A stretch of 64,000 nucleotides of DNA. It comes from a virus. The stretch spans positions 22,323 through 86,322 of IMG/VR virus record IMGVR_UViG_3300041583_000385, one strand, 5' to 3'. Position 1 is the stretch's first letter; the number at the start of each line of letters is the position of its first letter. Shown here one piece after another: positions 26,196-35,624 of this stretch. The notes under the pieces are model-generated. The model was not told the DNA's origin. It did not search any database and was given only the letters and a program-made list of their open reading frames with translations. A program made the position numbers and the translations under genes.

Positions 26196-28076
26196 TTAAT
26201 CTACTTCTTCAAATGGAGTATCCTCTACTTCACCCTCATCAGTTGATTCACCTGATTCCTCAGATTCTTGTGTTTGTTGATATAGTCTAGTGCTAATTGC
26301 TGACCAAGTTTCATTCAATTTCTCAGATGATTCATCTATCTTTTCAATGTCTTGTTCAGAATGTGCAGTTCTCAACTCACCAAGGTCAGAATTAAGAGAA
26401 GACATATCATCTTCTGTTAATTTCTCAGAAAACTCTTTAATTTGTTTCTCTGTTTGGAAGATTAAATTATCCGCCATATTAACCTTATCAACTTTTTCTC
26501 TTTCAAGTTTATCTGATTCAGCATTAACCTCAGCCTCAGATTTCATTCTTTCAATTTCCTCCTTAGATAATTGTGAACCACCTTCAATTCGAATTTTATT
26601 CTCTTTACCAGTAGCTTTATCTTTAGCAGAAACAGAAAGTATACCATTAGCATCAATGTCTAATGTAACTTCAACTTGAGGAATACCTCTTGGAGATGGC
26701 ATGATACCATCTAAATGGAATCTACCTAAGTCACGATTATCCTTTGCCATTGGTCTCTCACCTTGTAAAACATGTATCTCAACTGATGGTTGGTTATCTG
26801 ATGCTGTTGAAAACGTTTCCGACTTTCTTGTAGGAATTGTTGTATTAGCTTCAATTAACTTAGTCATTACTGAACCCATTGTTTCGATACCAAGTGAAAG
26901 TGGTGTAACATCAAGAAGTAATACATCAGTAATACCTCCTGATAAAACAGCTCCTTGAATAGCCGCCCCAAGAGCAACAACTTCATCTGGATTAACAGAT
27001 TTGTTAGGTGCTTTACCAATAAAAGCTTCAATAGCTTTTTGAATAGCCGGGATTCTTGTAGAACCACCAACTAAAATAACTTCATCAATATCAACCGGTT
27101 TAAGACCAGCATTTTTAAGAGCACTTTTCGCACAAGTGATAGTTCTATCTACTAACTTAGAAGTCATTTGCTCAAACTTAGCACTTGATAATTTCTTAAC
27201 AAAGTGTAAAGGAGTTCCATCTTTAGCTGTAATATAAGGTAAGTTAATTTCAGTTTGTGTTGATGTTGATAATTCAATTTTTGCTTTCTCTGCTGCTTCT
27301 TTTAATCTTTGAAGAGCCATAGGATCTTTTGATAAATCCATACCACTATCTGATTTGAATTCATCTATCATCCAATCAATAATCGTATTATCAAAATCAT
27401 CACCACCTAAGTGTGTATCACCATCAGTAGATTTAACTTCAAAAACACCATCACCAATTTCTAAAACTGAAACATCATGTGTACCACCACCACAATCAAA
27501 TACAAGTATTTTAGAATCTGTATTCTTCTTATCTAACCCGTAAGCTAAAGCCGCGGCAGTTGGTTCATTTATAATTCTTTCAACTTTTAGTCCAGCAATT
27601 TCACCAGCTTCAATAGTTGCTGTTCTTTCAGCATCACCGAAATAAGCTGGTACAGTTATAACTGCTCTTTCAACATCATGTCCTAAAAATTCCTCAGCCG
27701 TCTTCTTCATTTTTTGAAGAATCATTGCTGAAATTTCTTGTGGTGTATAGACTCTATCATCTATTTGGACACCAGGTACATTTTTACCAGTCTTCACTAA
27801 CTTATAAGGTACTTTTGATACTTCACCTTTACAAGCAGAAAAATCTTTACCTATGAAACGTTTAATTGAATAAATCGTTTTTTCTGGATTAGTAACCGCT
27901 TGTCTTTTGGCTGGATCTCCCACCTTTCTATCATTATCTGTAAATCCAACAACAGATGGTGTTGTTCTTTTTCCTTCCGAATTAGTAATTACAATAGGCT
28001 CTCCACCTTGAACGACTGCAACGCATGAATTTGTGGTTCCCAAATCAATCGCGATAATTGTATTTTCTTTACTCAT
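26196..28076 (-). CDS. dnaK: Molecular chaperone DnaK (Hsp70)
   Basis: 626 residues, full length. ATPase domain: [60 protein letters not shown]. Substrate domain: [15 protein letters not shown], then a helical lid and an acidic tail ending FEEVD. GrpE and DnaJ partners are encoded at 37134 and 38523. A host-like gene carried by a phage; likely helps fold virion or replication proteins. Confidence 0.97.
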   Translation of the reverse strand: MSKENTIIAIDLGTTNSCVAVVQGGEPIVITNSEGKRTTPSVVGFTDNDRKVGDPAKRQAVTNPEKTIYSIKRFIGKDFSACKGEVSKVPYKLVKTGKNVPGVQIDDRVYTPQEISAMILQKMKKTAEEFLGHDVERAVITVPAYFGDAERTATIEAGEIAGLKVERIINEPTAAALAYGLDKKNTDSKILVFDCGGGTHDVSVLEIGDGVFEVKSTDGDTHLGGDDFDNTIIDWMIDEFKSDSGMDLSKDPMALQRLKEAAEKAKIELSTSTQTEINLPYITAKDGTPLHFVKKLSSAKFEQMTSKLVDRTITCAKSALKNAGLKPVDIDEVILVGGSTRIPAIQKAIEAFIGKAPNKSVNPDEVVALGAAIQGAVLSGGITDVLLLDVTPLSLGIETMGSVMTKLIEANTTIPTRKSETFSTASDNQPSVEIHVLQGERPMAKDNRDLGRFHLDGIMPSPRGIPQVEVTLDIDANGILSVSAKDKATGKENKIRIEGGSQLSKEEIERMKSEAEVNAESDKLEREKVDKVNMADNLIFQTEKQIKEFSEKLTEDDMSSLNSDLGELRTAHSEQDIEKIDESSEKLNETWSAISTRLYQQTQESEESGESTDEGEVEDTPFEEVD

Positions 28077-28198
28077 ATATTATAATTTTAATTTTAATTT
28101 ATTTCTATTTTGTACAAATACCATACCAAAGTTATTTTTACCATATATGTCAATGTTGATAACCTAGTATTTGAAATTATATAAAAAATAGAATAAAA

Positions 28199-28240
28199 AG
28201 TTTATTTATTGGGATAGATTTAGGAACGACACTAAATTTT
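28199..28240 (+). other. Possible relic of a second Hsp70 N-terminus
   Basis: On the plus strand between dnaK and the GIY-YIG gene, the frame reads KSLFIGIDLGTTLNF. IGIDLGTT is the first phosphate-binding motif of Hsp70 proteins. No start or downstream Hsp70 sequence is present. It may be what is left of another copy. Confidence 0.3.
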
Positions 28241-28265
28241 ATATATAATAAAAACATCAAGAATA

Positions 28266-29099
28266 ATGAGATATATTTATACACTTAGTGATCCCGTTAC
28301 AAAAGAAATAAGATATGTTGGCCAAACCAATGATATAAAAAGAAGATTTAATAGTCACATATCATCATCCATGAACAAGAATTCTGATTGTTATGATACA
28401 TATAAGTCAAGGTGGGTAAGAAAATTAATAGGAAATAACCTATTACCCATTATCGACATAATAGATAAGTGTGAGACATTGAAGGAATCCAATAAAATGG
28501 AAAGTTTACATATTGGAAAATTAACAGAGGAAGGAGTTAAGTTGACAAATTCATATGTTGGTGATGTTACTGAGTTTTCAATAGAGACAAGGAAAAAAAT
28601 GTCAGATGCTAAGAAAGGTAAAACATTGGAAGAAATAGTTGGTAAGGAAAAATCAATAGAATTAAGAGAATATTATTCAGAAAGACTAAAAATTAATAAC
28701 CCAAATAAAAGTGATGATACATTAGTTCGTGAAAAGATAAGTAATACACTTAAAGAATACTTCTCTGATAAGGAAAACCATTGGGCATATGGTTTAAAAA
28801 TGAGTGATGATCACAATGAGAAGTTAAGACAGTCAAAATTAGGCAATCCAAAAAACGTTGGTAATAGGAAGCCGAGAACAGAAGAACAAAAAGAAAAAAT
28901 AAGAAATGGTATAAAGGGTACTAAAATAAAAAGATTTTTAATTTTACAATATGATTTAGAAATGAATTTCATAAAAGAGTGGAAGAGTTTAAGGGAGATA
29001 CAGAGATATGATAACACTTTTAATAGGAAAGGAATTGCTGATAACTGCAAGGGTCTTAAAGGTAGTTACGCTAATTTCATATGGGTATATAAAGATTAA
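28266..29099 (+). CDS. GIY-YIG homing endonuclease with NUMOD motifs
   Basis: 277 residues. GIY-YIG core: RYIYTLSDP...IRYVGQTNDIKRRFNSH. Then NUMOD3-like repeats (SIETRKKMSDAKKGKT, MSDDHNEKLRQSKLGNP, RTEEQKEKIRNGIKG) and a NUMOD1-like C-terminus (QYDLEMNFIKEWKSLREIQR). Preceded by an AT promoter motif (TTTTATATATAA). Sits beside dnaK as a free-standing element. Confidence 0.9.
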   Translation: MRYIYTLSDPVTKEIRYVGQTNDIKRRFNSHISSSMNKNSDCYDTYKSRWVRKLIGNNLLPIIDIIDKCETLKESNKMESLHIGKLTEEGVKLTNSYVGDVTEFSIETRKKMSDAKKGKTLEEIVGKEKSIELREYYSERLKINNPNKSDDTLVREKISNTLKEYFSDKENHWAYGLKMSDDHNEKLRQSKLGNPKNVGNRKPRTEEQKEKIRNGIKGTKIKRFLILQYDLEMNFIKEWKSLREIQRYDNTFNRKGIADNCKGLKGSYANFIWVYKD

Positions 29100-29308
29100 T
29101 TTGATGTGTTTGATACGATATCGATAGGTGATGTACCACTACCAACTGACATAGGGCCAGGAATTGGTGAACTAGCAATAGACATAAACTTAGTTGGTTT
29201 ATTATTAGACTTTCTAAAATCTAAGAATTTTTTAACCCTTCTACGTTTCTTTTTCTTTCTATCCTCTAATTTCTTTAGATATTTTTCTTTATTAAGAATT
29301 CTAGACAT
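29096..29308 (-). CDS. Small basic protein
   Basis: 70 residues: strongly basic N-terminal half (KLEDRKKKKRRRVKKFLD) and a Ser/Pro/Gly-rich tail. Chosen over the overlapping plus-strand frame because its ATG overlaps the stop of the upstream leader gene (TAATG), the usual operon junction here. Possibly DNA-binding. Confidence 0.6.
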   Translation of the reverse strand: MSRILNKEKYLKKLEDRKKKKRRRVKKFLDFRKSNNKPTKFMSIASSPIPGPMSVGSGTSPIDIVSNTSN

Positions 29309-30384
29309 TATTTCTTTTTGTTCTTTTTGTTCTCTTCCCTACGTAGTCTAGAAATTTCTTTAACAAATTCCTTTACTTCTGCTTCATCACCAGCAGGTGG
29401 TAAGAAACCATATCCACGTAATCTACTATACCACTTAACTTGACCTATTGTAGTGCCGTTCTTAACTACGTTATAAATATCAGTCTTAGCACCTTTCTTC
29501 CTAGGTTGTTTGTTAAATTTTAATTTAGGTGTAGTTTTAGATTCTGAAATATTAAAACTCCTTTTTAATAGTGGAATAGACTTAAAATTATCCAAATTCT
29601 CACCTTTTAGATAGATTTTAATCTCAATACCAAGAACAAGATTATTACTATCTAATATATCAACGCTTACATCCCTTTCCCAGATACCAGTATTTTTACC
29701 AAAATATACAGTTTCATCCTTTTTACAATAACCTATTGAGAAATCATTATCATAACTATCTATTAATCTTAATGTATAATCACTTATACTACTTGGTTTG
29801 AATTCTGAATCAGGTGGATATTTACTCTGATTAGCATTTTGTTTACTCTTAATAACTATATTTATATAATCACTTTTACTAGATGATAACCATCTCTCTG
29901 GAGTATAGTCTATATTAACTACCCATTTATCATCTATTAAATCAAGTAATATATCATTTATTTTATCAATTTCAGTTAGTATCAAATCTTGGTCAGTCTT
30001 AGATTCTCCTATTATATGATCAACCGATTTGTAAACGGTTAATTGAAAAGCTTCCGATTCACTGTTAATATCACCATTAAAACTACTTAAAGATAATTTA
30101 TTATCCTCATTATATAACATAAGTTTGTTTATATAACCAAGTGGTTTAGTATAATCTACTATTCTATCAAATATATCTTTTATACCAGCACTTTTATCAG
30201 AAAAGACAGATACCTTTATAACATCATCACACAACATATTATTAACTTTCGAACATTTAGTTATATTTATGTTAAACTTTAACCCATCATCCTTTAATTC
30301 TTGACAAATATCATTTAACTCTATATAGATTTTATCAAGAGGAGAATCACTTTCAAATACTTTATATTTCTTTAGATATTTCAT
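29308..30384 (-). CDS. Leader-bearing protein (MKYLKKYKVFE|S)
   Basis: 358 residues from the ATG at 30384 (ATGA overlap with the upstream leader gene). Leader followed by LNDICQELKDDGLKFNI (family helix) and a second copy-like segment (LTEIDKINDILLDLIDDKW). The C-terminal ~60 residues are basic, with GQVKWYSRLRGYGFLPPAGD and a Lys/Arg-rich end. Function unknown. Confidence 0.7.
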   Translation of the reverse strand: MKYLKKYKVFESDSPLDKIYIELNDICQELKDDGLKFNINITKCSKVNNMLCDDVIKVSVFSDKSAGIKDIFDRIVDYTKPLGYINKLMLYNEDNKLSLSSFNGDINSESEAFQLTVYKSVDHIIGESKTDQDLILTEIDKINDILLDLIDDKWVVNIDYTPERWLSSSKSDYINIVIKSKQNANQSKYPPDSEFKPSSISDYTLRLIDSYDNDFSIGYCKKDETVYFGKNTGIWERDVSVDILDSNNLVLGIEIKIYLKGENLDNFKSIPLLKRSFNISESKTTPKLKFNKQPRKKGAKTDIYNVVKNGTTIGQVKWYSRLRGYGFLPPAGDEAEVKEFVKEISRLRREENKKNKKK

Positions 30385-30710
30385 TCCCATGTCCAATCAA
30401 TTTTATTATTAACTTTCAGATTTAAAAAGTTTATTGATTCATCAAATGTCAATTTTTGAACCTCTTCTCTAATATATCTACTTATTTCATTCATAACCCT
30501 ATCATCATACACATCTTCATGACCAGGTCGTCTAATAGATCCCCAATTCATAAGTTTATACTTTTTATCCTTTAAACCAAATCCTATTTTCATGTCACCA
30601 TAATTGGATGTGTGTATGTTTAAATAAATAGTAGGATCATAATCATCATAATCATCAAGCTCAACTTTTGGTGAACTTTCAAATATTTTGTATTTTCTTA
30701 GATATTTCAT
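30381..30710 (-). CDS. Leader-bearing small protein (MKYLRKYKIFE|S)
   Basis: 109 residues from ATG 30710 (a GTG one codon upstream is possible). Acidic linker (DDYDDYDP) and a single small domain (TIYLNIHTSNYGDMKIGFG). First gene of a minus-strand pair of leader genes; TTTTTATATATAG lies just upstream. Confidence 0.7.
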   Translation of the reverse strand: MKYLRKYKIFESSPKVELDDYDDYDPTIYLNIHTSNYGDMKIGFGLKDKKYKLMNWGSIRRPGHEDVYDDRVMNEISRYIREEVQKLTFDESINFLNLKVNNKIDWTWE

Positions 30711-30785
30711 CACTACTATATATAAAAAGAGAGATAATACTTTTCTGTAAATAATCCATGTTTTTTACAATACCACTTAAAAACC

Positions 30786-30795
30786 TTAATATATA
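30786..30795 (+). promoter_or_regulatory. Phage-type AT promoter motif
   Basis: TTAATATATA ends 4 nt before the ATG at 30800 of a GIY-YIG gene, so homing genes use the same signal as leader genes. Confidence 0.5.
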
Positions 30796-30799
30796 AGTT

Positions 30800-31666
30800 A
30801 TGATATTTTATGTATATGTATATTTGAATAGATTAAAACCGGGTTTTTATGATTATGGATCTGGTTTAGTTTTTAATTATGAACCATTCTATGTTGGTAA
30901 AGGAAAGCTAAATAGGTATCTATATCATCTAAATAAAGTTAGAAATAATTGCAAATACAATAAAAGTTTAAAATTTGATATAATAGAGGAAAATATAAAA
31001 AATAACCTAGATCCACTCATTATAATTATTCATGATAAATTAATTGAAATTGACTCCTTAACAATGGAAAAGGAAATAATAACTAAGATAGGTAGATTGG
31101 ATTTAAAACTTGGACCACTTACAAATAGAAATGATGGTGGTTTAAAACCACAAGATAACTATAAACATAATAAGGAGTCAAAATTGAAAATATCCGAAGG
31201 TGGTAAAAAAAGAGATCCTGAAAAAAGGTATAAATTAATATCACCATCCGGGGAAATATTTGATAATATAAAATTGTTAAATTTCTGTAATGAGAATAAT
31301 TTAGATTATCAAAAAATAAGAAAGTCCTCCAATAGGGGAATAATTAAAGAAATAAGGATAACATCTAAAAAACAATCAAAATTAAGTACACTAAATTGTG
31401 TTGGTTGGGAAGTTATAAATAAAAAATTAAGTAATTATAGTATTCGTGAAATAAAATATAAATTAATATCTCCTTTTGGTAAAGAGATATTAATTTATAA
31501 AGGAGATATTTTAAAGGATATATGTTTAGAATTAATATTAGATACTAGAACATTAAGATATTATAAAAATAAAGGTGTAATACATATTAAAAATAAAAAT
31601 CAATCTAATAATGAATCAATCAATTGTGAAGGTTGGGAATTTATTGATCCTCAACATCATCTTTAA
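30800..31666 (+). CDS. GIY-YIG endonuclease with C-terminal repeats
   Basis: 288 residues. GIY-YIG core: FYVYVYLNRLKPG ... EPFYVGKGKLNRYLYHL. The C-terminal half carries two copies of a ~75-residue DNA-recognition-type repeat, each starting YKLISP(S/F)G and ending NC(V/E)GWE. 3' end overlaps the convergent RNA ligase gene. Confidence 0.85.
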   Translation: MIFYVYVYLNRLKPGFYDYGSGLVFNYEPFYVGKGKLNRYLYHLNKVRNNCKYNKSLKFDIIEENIKNNLDPLIIIIHDKLIEIDSLTMEKEIITKIGRLDLKLGPLTNRNDGGLKPQDNYKHNKESKLKISEGGKKRDPEKRYKLISPSGEIFDNIKLLNFCNENNLDYQKIRKSSNRGIIKEIRITSKKQSKLSTLNCVGWEVINKKLSNYSIREIKYKLISPFGKEILIYKGDILKDICLELILDTRTLRYYKNKGVIHIKNKNQSNNESINCEGWEFIDPQHHL

Positions 31667-32900
31667 AAAAAAGAGATTTATCCTTTGACATTAACCAATC
31701 TCTAGCAATCATTAATTTCTTGGTTTTATCTAACAACCAACCTTTAGTGATATCATGAATATCTTTACCATTATCCAATGCCATCACATAACTAAAGTTA
31801 GGATCTGTTTTAAGATACCTAAGAGCATATTTCTTTCTATCACTACCCATATTCAAAAATATTTTATATGAGTCTTTTATCTCAGAAGATTTTTCATTTA
31901 ATGAATTCTTCACAATTGATATTATTTTATTAATTCTTTCATGTGTCTCAAACTCTTCCTCTGGTATTTGACCAAGTACATCATCTATTTTATCATCCAA
32001 TATTGTGGAGATAATAACATTTTCCTTATATATATCATCTGTTAGTAATCCATGAAGAGCTGTATACCAAGGAGTTTTTAGTTTGAAGAAGAAATCTCTA
32101 CCTTCACTATCCTCAGCTTGTACAATACAACCTTCTTTATCAATTTGAGTCGCAACTAATTCAACCAAACTATTCAAATCACCTTGGTGATCATCTTCAA
32201 ATGGTGCAATCTTAATTGAACCAATTTTATCTAAATGGTCTTGTATATCAATATGTTTACCAGTCTTATTATTTCTTAATCTAAGAAGTATTAAATCTTC
32301 ATCAGAATATCTTAATACAATTCTGTTATGAGTGGCAACATATTCAAATATTGGAATGATATCATTATCTAAACACCAGTTAACTAAAGCTTTTACCTCA
32401 GTGTTCTTAGAATATATTCTATTGATACCATTAGCTTGATCATTATCAAATCCCATTTTAGATTTACCAACAATTTTACCATTTGGTAATTTTACGAATG
32501 TAGCTATTGATCCATCTTCCTTATTATTAACATACTTTATTTTGTAATTCTTAATAACAGAATACATTGATTCTGGAACTTGGTTTATATTAAAGAACTT
32601 TTCAAGTAATACATATCTATTGAATAATGTTCCATCTTCATTAAATATGAAAGTTAATCCTCTCATTTCATAACCTTTTAATTCAGGTTTATGATCAAGT
32701 GGGTTAGCAAAATCTTTATATTGAGCAAGTCTGTAATTAAATACGGACACATTGAATCCATCAACTATCATCTTAGATTCATAAAAAGGATCATCATCTT
32801 TTGAGCATAACTCAACCGCTTCTTCATAAGAAGGTATTGAATAACCCTTATACTCTGAGCTTTCGTTTATAAATTCAAGATACTTAACTAATTTCTTCAT
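31641..32900 (-). CDS. rnlA: T4-type RNA ligase 1 with an added capsid-targeting-like leader
   Basis: 419 residues. Rnl1 motifs: NNKEDGSIATF (nucleotidyl-lysine about residue 127), GKSKMGF, EYVATHNRIVL, EGCIVQ, FFKLKTPWY. T4 Rnl1 has its lysine at residue 99; the ~28 extra residues are the leader MKKLVKYLEFINE|S plus a short linker. Joins 3'-OH and 5'-P RNA ends, in T4 to repair tRNAs cut by anticodon nucleases. The leader implies packaging and injection. AT promoter motif at 32905. Confidence 0.92.
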   Translation of the reverse strand: MKKLVKYLEFINESSEYKGYSIPSYEEAVELCSKDDDPFYESKMIVDGFNVSVFNYRLAQYKDFANPLDHKPELKGYEMRGLTFIFNEDGTLFNRYVLLEKFFNINQVPESMYSVIKNYKIKYVNNKEDGSIATFVKLPNGKIVGKSKMGFDNDQANGINRIYSKNTEVKALVNWCLDNDIIPIFEYVATHNRIVLRYSDEDLILLRLRNNKTGKHIDIQDHLDKIGSIKIAPFEDDHQGDLNSLVELVATQIDKEGCIVQAEDSEGRDFFFKLKTPWYTALHGLLTDDIYKENVIISTILDDKIDDVLGQIPEEEFETHERINKIISIVKNSLNEKSSEIKDSYKIFLNMGSDRKKYALRYLKTDPNFSYVMALDNGKDIHDITKGWLLDKTKKLMIARDWLMSKDKSLFFKDDVEDQ

Positions 32901-32904
32901 TTTT

Positions 32905-32914
32905 TATATATTAA
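32905..32914 (-). promoter_or_regulatory. Phage-type AT promoter motif
   Basis: TTAATATATA on the minus strand, 4 nt before the ATG of the RNA ligase gene. Confidence 0.5.
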
Positions 32915-32935
32915 AAAACCAGATAATTAATCTGG

Positions 32936-33163
32936 TTAATAATCTAATTTTAATTCTGGTAGAGGTACTTCACTTGTCAATATCTGACCCATTCCAAAAT
33001 TCTGTTTTAATAGAGCTCCTTTCTTGGTTATATTAACAATAAAGTATGTACTTCTATGTTCTTCTGACCAACACCACCTAACGATGTCTCCTATTTTATA
33101 ATCTATACTATCTTCTTCGATTTCTTCTTTATGACTTGTCACTTTCATTTCTAATACACCCAT
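32936..33163 (-). CDS. Small hypothetical protein
   Basis: 75 residues, beta-rich (IGDIVRWCWSEEHRSTYFIVN). Start may be the second ATG (MKVTSHKEE). Directly abuts adk. Unknown. Confidence 0.6.
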   Translation of the reverse strand: MGVLEMKVTSHKEEIEEDSIDYKIGDIVRWCWSEEHRSTYFIVNITKKGALLKQNFGMGQILTSEVPLPELKLDY

Positions 33164-33712
33164 TTATTTAATAATACTTTTTATTAATTCATGGTAAACT
33201 TCATCTACTGTACCTTCACCATCAATTTCAATTATTCTTTTTTTGTAGAAATTTTTCAATGGTGCAGAGTCTTCGTTATAATTTTTTATTCTTTTCTTTA
33301 TAACATCTACACTAGAATCATCAGGTCTATTTGATGTCTCACCTCTTTTTAAATTTCTTTTAATCGTTGTTTCTTCACTAACATTTATCCAAATGACTTT
33401 TTTGATATTTAACATTCTATCTAAACTAAGTCCTTGATTGTTTGTTCTTGGATAACCATCTATAAGATAAAATGTACCATGTTTAATTGGTTTCTTTAAT
33501 TCATTGAGAATAATTTTTGTTATCATTCCATCCGGAACTAAATTACCATCATCTATAATAGAAGCAATTTCTTTACCCAATTCACTACCAGATGCTTTCT
33601 CTTCTCTTAATAAGTCACCAGCACTAATTAATTTATAATTGTACTCATTTATAATCTTATTACAGATTGTTCCCTTTCCAGATCCAGGAGGTCCCACTAT
33701 CACTAAATTCAT
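33164..33712 (-). CDS. adk: Adenylate kinase family nucleotide kinase
   Basis: 182 residues, the short form without a zinc LID. P-loop GPPGSGKGT (residues ~7-15), SAGDLLREE, DGYPRT, and RPDDS with the LID-type arginine. Converts AMP (or another NMP) to the diphosphate, feeding NrdB. ATGA overlap with the broken gene upstream. Confidence 0.9.
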   Translation of the reverse strand: MNLVIVGPPGSGKGTICNKIINEYNYKLISAGDLLREEKASGSELGKEIASIIDDGNLVPDGMITKIILNELKKPIKHGTFYLIDGYPRTNNQGLSLDRMLNIKKVIWINVSEETTIKRNLKRGETSNRPDDSSVDVIKKRIKNYNEDSAPLKNFYKKRIIEIDGEGTVDEVYHELIKSIIK

Positions 33713-34076
33713 ATTCCTATATCATTTAATTTTTCATTCCTTCTTTTAGAAATATACATTGGATAAGTTTTGACTTTTTTAACAAAAGTTGGATAAAAAT
33801 CAGTTACGGTTAAAACTTCTTTGTTTTTGGAATCAGCAAAATACTCTGCTGATTCCCAATCTTCATCCCTCAATTTCCTAGATTTTGGCTTATAATATAT
33901 ATTATATTAAATAGGATCTAGGAAATTGAGTGAGCACATAGCCTATAAAATTTAGATGTTGGTTTTTGAACCATTATATAATCTACCATTTCACATAACA
34001 TTGGGTATAATTTTATCATACCCGCGGGTTTAAACCCATAACTATTTATAAAATCTTTTATCTCTTCCTCATTCAT
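33709..34076 (-). pseudogene. Broken hypothetical gene with an inverted repeat at the break
   Basis: The 5' part (ATG 34076: MNEEEIKDFINSYGFKPAG ... FYRLCAHSIS) ends at a TAG at 33920. The 3' part resumes in another frame near 33880 (KLRDEDWESAEYFADSKNKE ... NEKLNDIGI) and ends in an ATGA overlap with adk. Both original junctions with neighbours are kept, so one gene of about 120 codons was interrupted. Confidence 0.6.
33869..33932. repeat. 15-bp perfect inverted repeat
   Basis: CTCAATTTCCTAGAT (33869-33883) and ATCTAGGAAATTGAG (33918-33932) flank a 34-nt A/T tract inside the broken gene. It could be a snap-back duplication that caused the break, or a small palindromic insertion. Confidence 0.7.
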
Positions 34077-34486
34077 TAAACTAACTTTTCTAAATTAGCA
34101 TTTCTATTAACAATCTTATCACCACCCATTAGTCTTTTAACTACTTCAACAGTGAATTTATATGATTTACCTGCTTTGTTTTTAGCAATCACAGGATATT
34201 TTCTATTTCTTGTTTTAATCTCAGTTACTTCAAAAGTAATACCACCTTGGTCAAAAGACATACCAACGATATCTTGTGTAAATCCAATTCTTCTACAAAC
34301 TGATTCATATACACCTTTAACAACATCATTCTTCACATTGGTTGATACCTTTAATTTAGTTGTGTAATATGCACTATTGAATGAAGCACCACCCAAAGAT
34401 ATTGTAACATTTTCTTCTGCTTCAATTTCTTTTAATGCTTTTTGAATTTTTGCTTGTATTGATCTTACTCTTGCTCTATCTATCAT
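34076..34486 (-). CDS. Hypothetical protein
   Basis: 136 residues: an N-terminal helix (RSIQAKIQKALKEIEAEENV) followed by a beta-rich domain (ISLGGASFNSAYYTTKLKVS, GKSYKFTVEVV). Conserved look, no recognised family. TAATG overlap with the following broken gene. Confidence 0.65.
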   Translation of the reverse strand: MIDRARVRSIQAKIQKALKEIEAEENVTISLGGASFNSAYYTTKLKVSTNVKNDVVKGVYESVCRRIGFTQDIVGMSFDQGGITFEVTEIKTRNRKYPVIAKNKAGKSYKFTVEVVKRLMGGDKIVNRNANLEKLV

Positions 34487-34532
34487 CTTTGTCTTTTTAG
34501 TGGTTAATAATTATAAAATATAAGGAATTTAT

Positions 34533-34542
34533 TTAATATATA
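34533..34542 (+). promoter_or_regulatory. Phage-type AT promoter motif
   Basis: TTAATATATA 4 nt upstream of the ATG at 34547. Confidence 0.45.
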
Positions 34543-34546
34543 CCTT

Positions 34547-34723
34547 ATGTATCACTTAAAATCATTCAAAATATTTGAATCAAATGATAATTTAAATAAT
34601 AAAGTTAATAACGAATTAATTCAAAATTTAAAAGATATATCACTTGACTTATTGGATAATCATACAAACTTACTAAGTAGAATTAAACAAATGTATCCAA
34701 CTTATAAAATCAATTTAACATAA
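34547..34723 (+). CDS. Short leader protein (MYHLKSFKIFE|S)
   Basis: 58 residues: the leader and then only one helix pair of the family (LIQNLKDISLDLLDNHTN). Its own promoter motif is intact. Either a truncated member or a minimal packaged peptide. Overlaps the end of the convergent gene. Confidence 0.6.
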   Translation: MYHLKSFKIFESNDNLNNKVNNELIQNLKDISLDLLDNHTNLLSRIKQMYPTYKINLT

Positions 34724-34903
34724 CACAGTCTTTGCCGCTTGGTATTGTTTCTCACTCAAAACTTTAAGATTTTTCTTACCAACTAAAACCTTTTCTAAAG
34801 ATTTTGATGTTTTAAGACTTCTTTGTAAAGAAAGTATAAAAGAGTTTTCACCATCATACTTTCTTATAAGTTTATTCAATTCTAATTTTTCTTCTAATTC
34901 CAT
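34715..34903 (-). CDS. Small hypothetical protein
   Basis: 62 residues, helical and basic (NKLIRKYDGENSFILSLQRS, LKVLSEKQYQAAKTVL). The latter resembles the 'LS.KQ...A.K' helix seen at the end of several replication-associated proteins. Unknown. Confidence 0.6.
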   Translation of the reverse strand: MELEEKLELNKLIRKYDGENSFILSLQRSLKTSKSLEKVLVGKKNLKVLSEKQYQAAKTVLC

Positions 34904-34956
34904 TTGTTATATTTTTTTAAATTATCTTCTTTCCATAATGGTCTGAGGTTAAAGAA

Positions 34957-35598
34957 CTATTTAACACTAGCCTTTCGCCACCGTCTAGACCAATGTTCAT
35001 CTGTTTGAACATGATTTGCTCGTACCCATTTAGATACATTCTCAGCAAAATCATCGTTGTGAAACATACCAGCGCTTCTAACTACAATTCCTTCTCTCTC
35101 ACCACCTAATTCTGATTTCTCAGAAACTAAACTATCAACCAATTCTTTTAATTCTTTCTCTGAATTAACAATACCTTTGAATAAAACTGGTACTGTTGGT
35201 ATATCTAATAGATAAGAATATTCTTCCACTGATTTCCATGGTACCCAAATATTATTATCTCTAACACCAAATATATAAAAGTATGATTTTAGATTAGTAT
35301 ATTCAATTGAGTGTATTCCTTCTAAGTTTTCACCAAAAAGAAATTCATCTGGTGATAGATTTCCTCTTACTTTAACATCATGTAACTGTCTAACCTCTCT
35401 ACTCCAAGGTGATGTAGTGTATGTTGCATGACTTCTAGCATAAACACCATCATTAGTCATTCCAGTATTTTCACCATCTAACTTTTCAGTAATAACAATC
35501 TGCTTACCTATTAACAAGGTAATGTCATTAGATATCTTATCATCACTTGTTGTACCAGGTGACCAGGGTAAATGATATGTTCTTTGGTATTTTGACAT
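34957..35598 (-). CDS. Second RNA ligase (Rnl2-like RNA_ligase family)
   Basis: 213 residues from ATG 35598, chosen because both promoter motifs lie directly upstream and a longer frame (to 35640) would cross them. Motif I TEKLDGENTG (Lys39), motif III-like FGENLEGIHSIEY, motif IV REGIVVRS, motif V KWVRANHV. Seals nicks or ends in RNA. No leader, so probably made after infection, unlike the Rnl1. Confidence 0.9.
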   Translation of the reverse strand: MSKYQRTYHLPWSPGTTSDDKISNDITLLIGKQIVITEKLDGENTGMTNDGVYARSHATYTTSPWSREVRQLHDVKVRGNLSPDEFLFGENLEGIHSIEYTNLKSYFYIFGVRDNNIWVPWKSVEEYSYLLDIPTVPVLFKGIVNSEKELKELVDSLVSEKSELGGEREGIVVRSAGMFHNDDFAENVSKWVRANHVQTDEHWSRRWRKASVK

Positions 35599-35603
35599 AG
35601 ATT

Positions 35604-35624
35604 TATATATTAAGTACAAATATA
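35604..35624 (-). promoter_or_regulatory. Tandem promoter: TATATTTG plus TTAATATATA
   Basis: On the minus strand TATATTTG (35624-35617) is followed 3 nt later by TTAATATATA (35613-35604), then ATCT and the ATG at 35598. Both promoter types stacked on one gene suggest expression at two stages. Confidence 0.55.

Noticed and set aside
29106-29351. Plus-strand ORF opposite 29096-29308
   Set aside because: The minus-strand frame has the normal TAATG junction with its operon, and the plus-strand product is an unstructured Leu/Phe-rich shadow.
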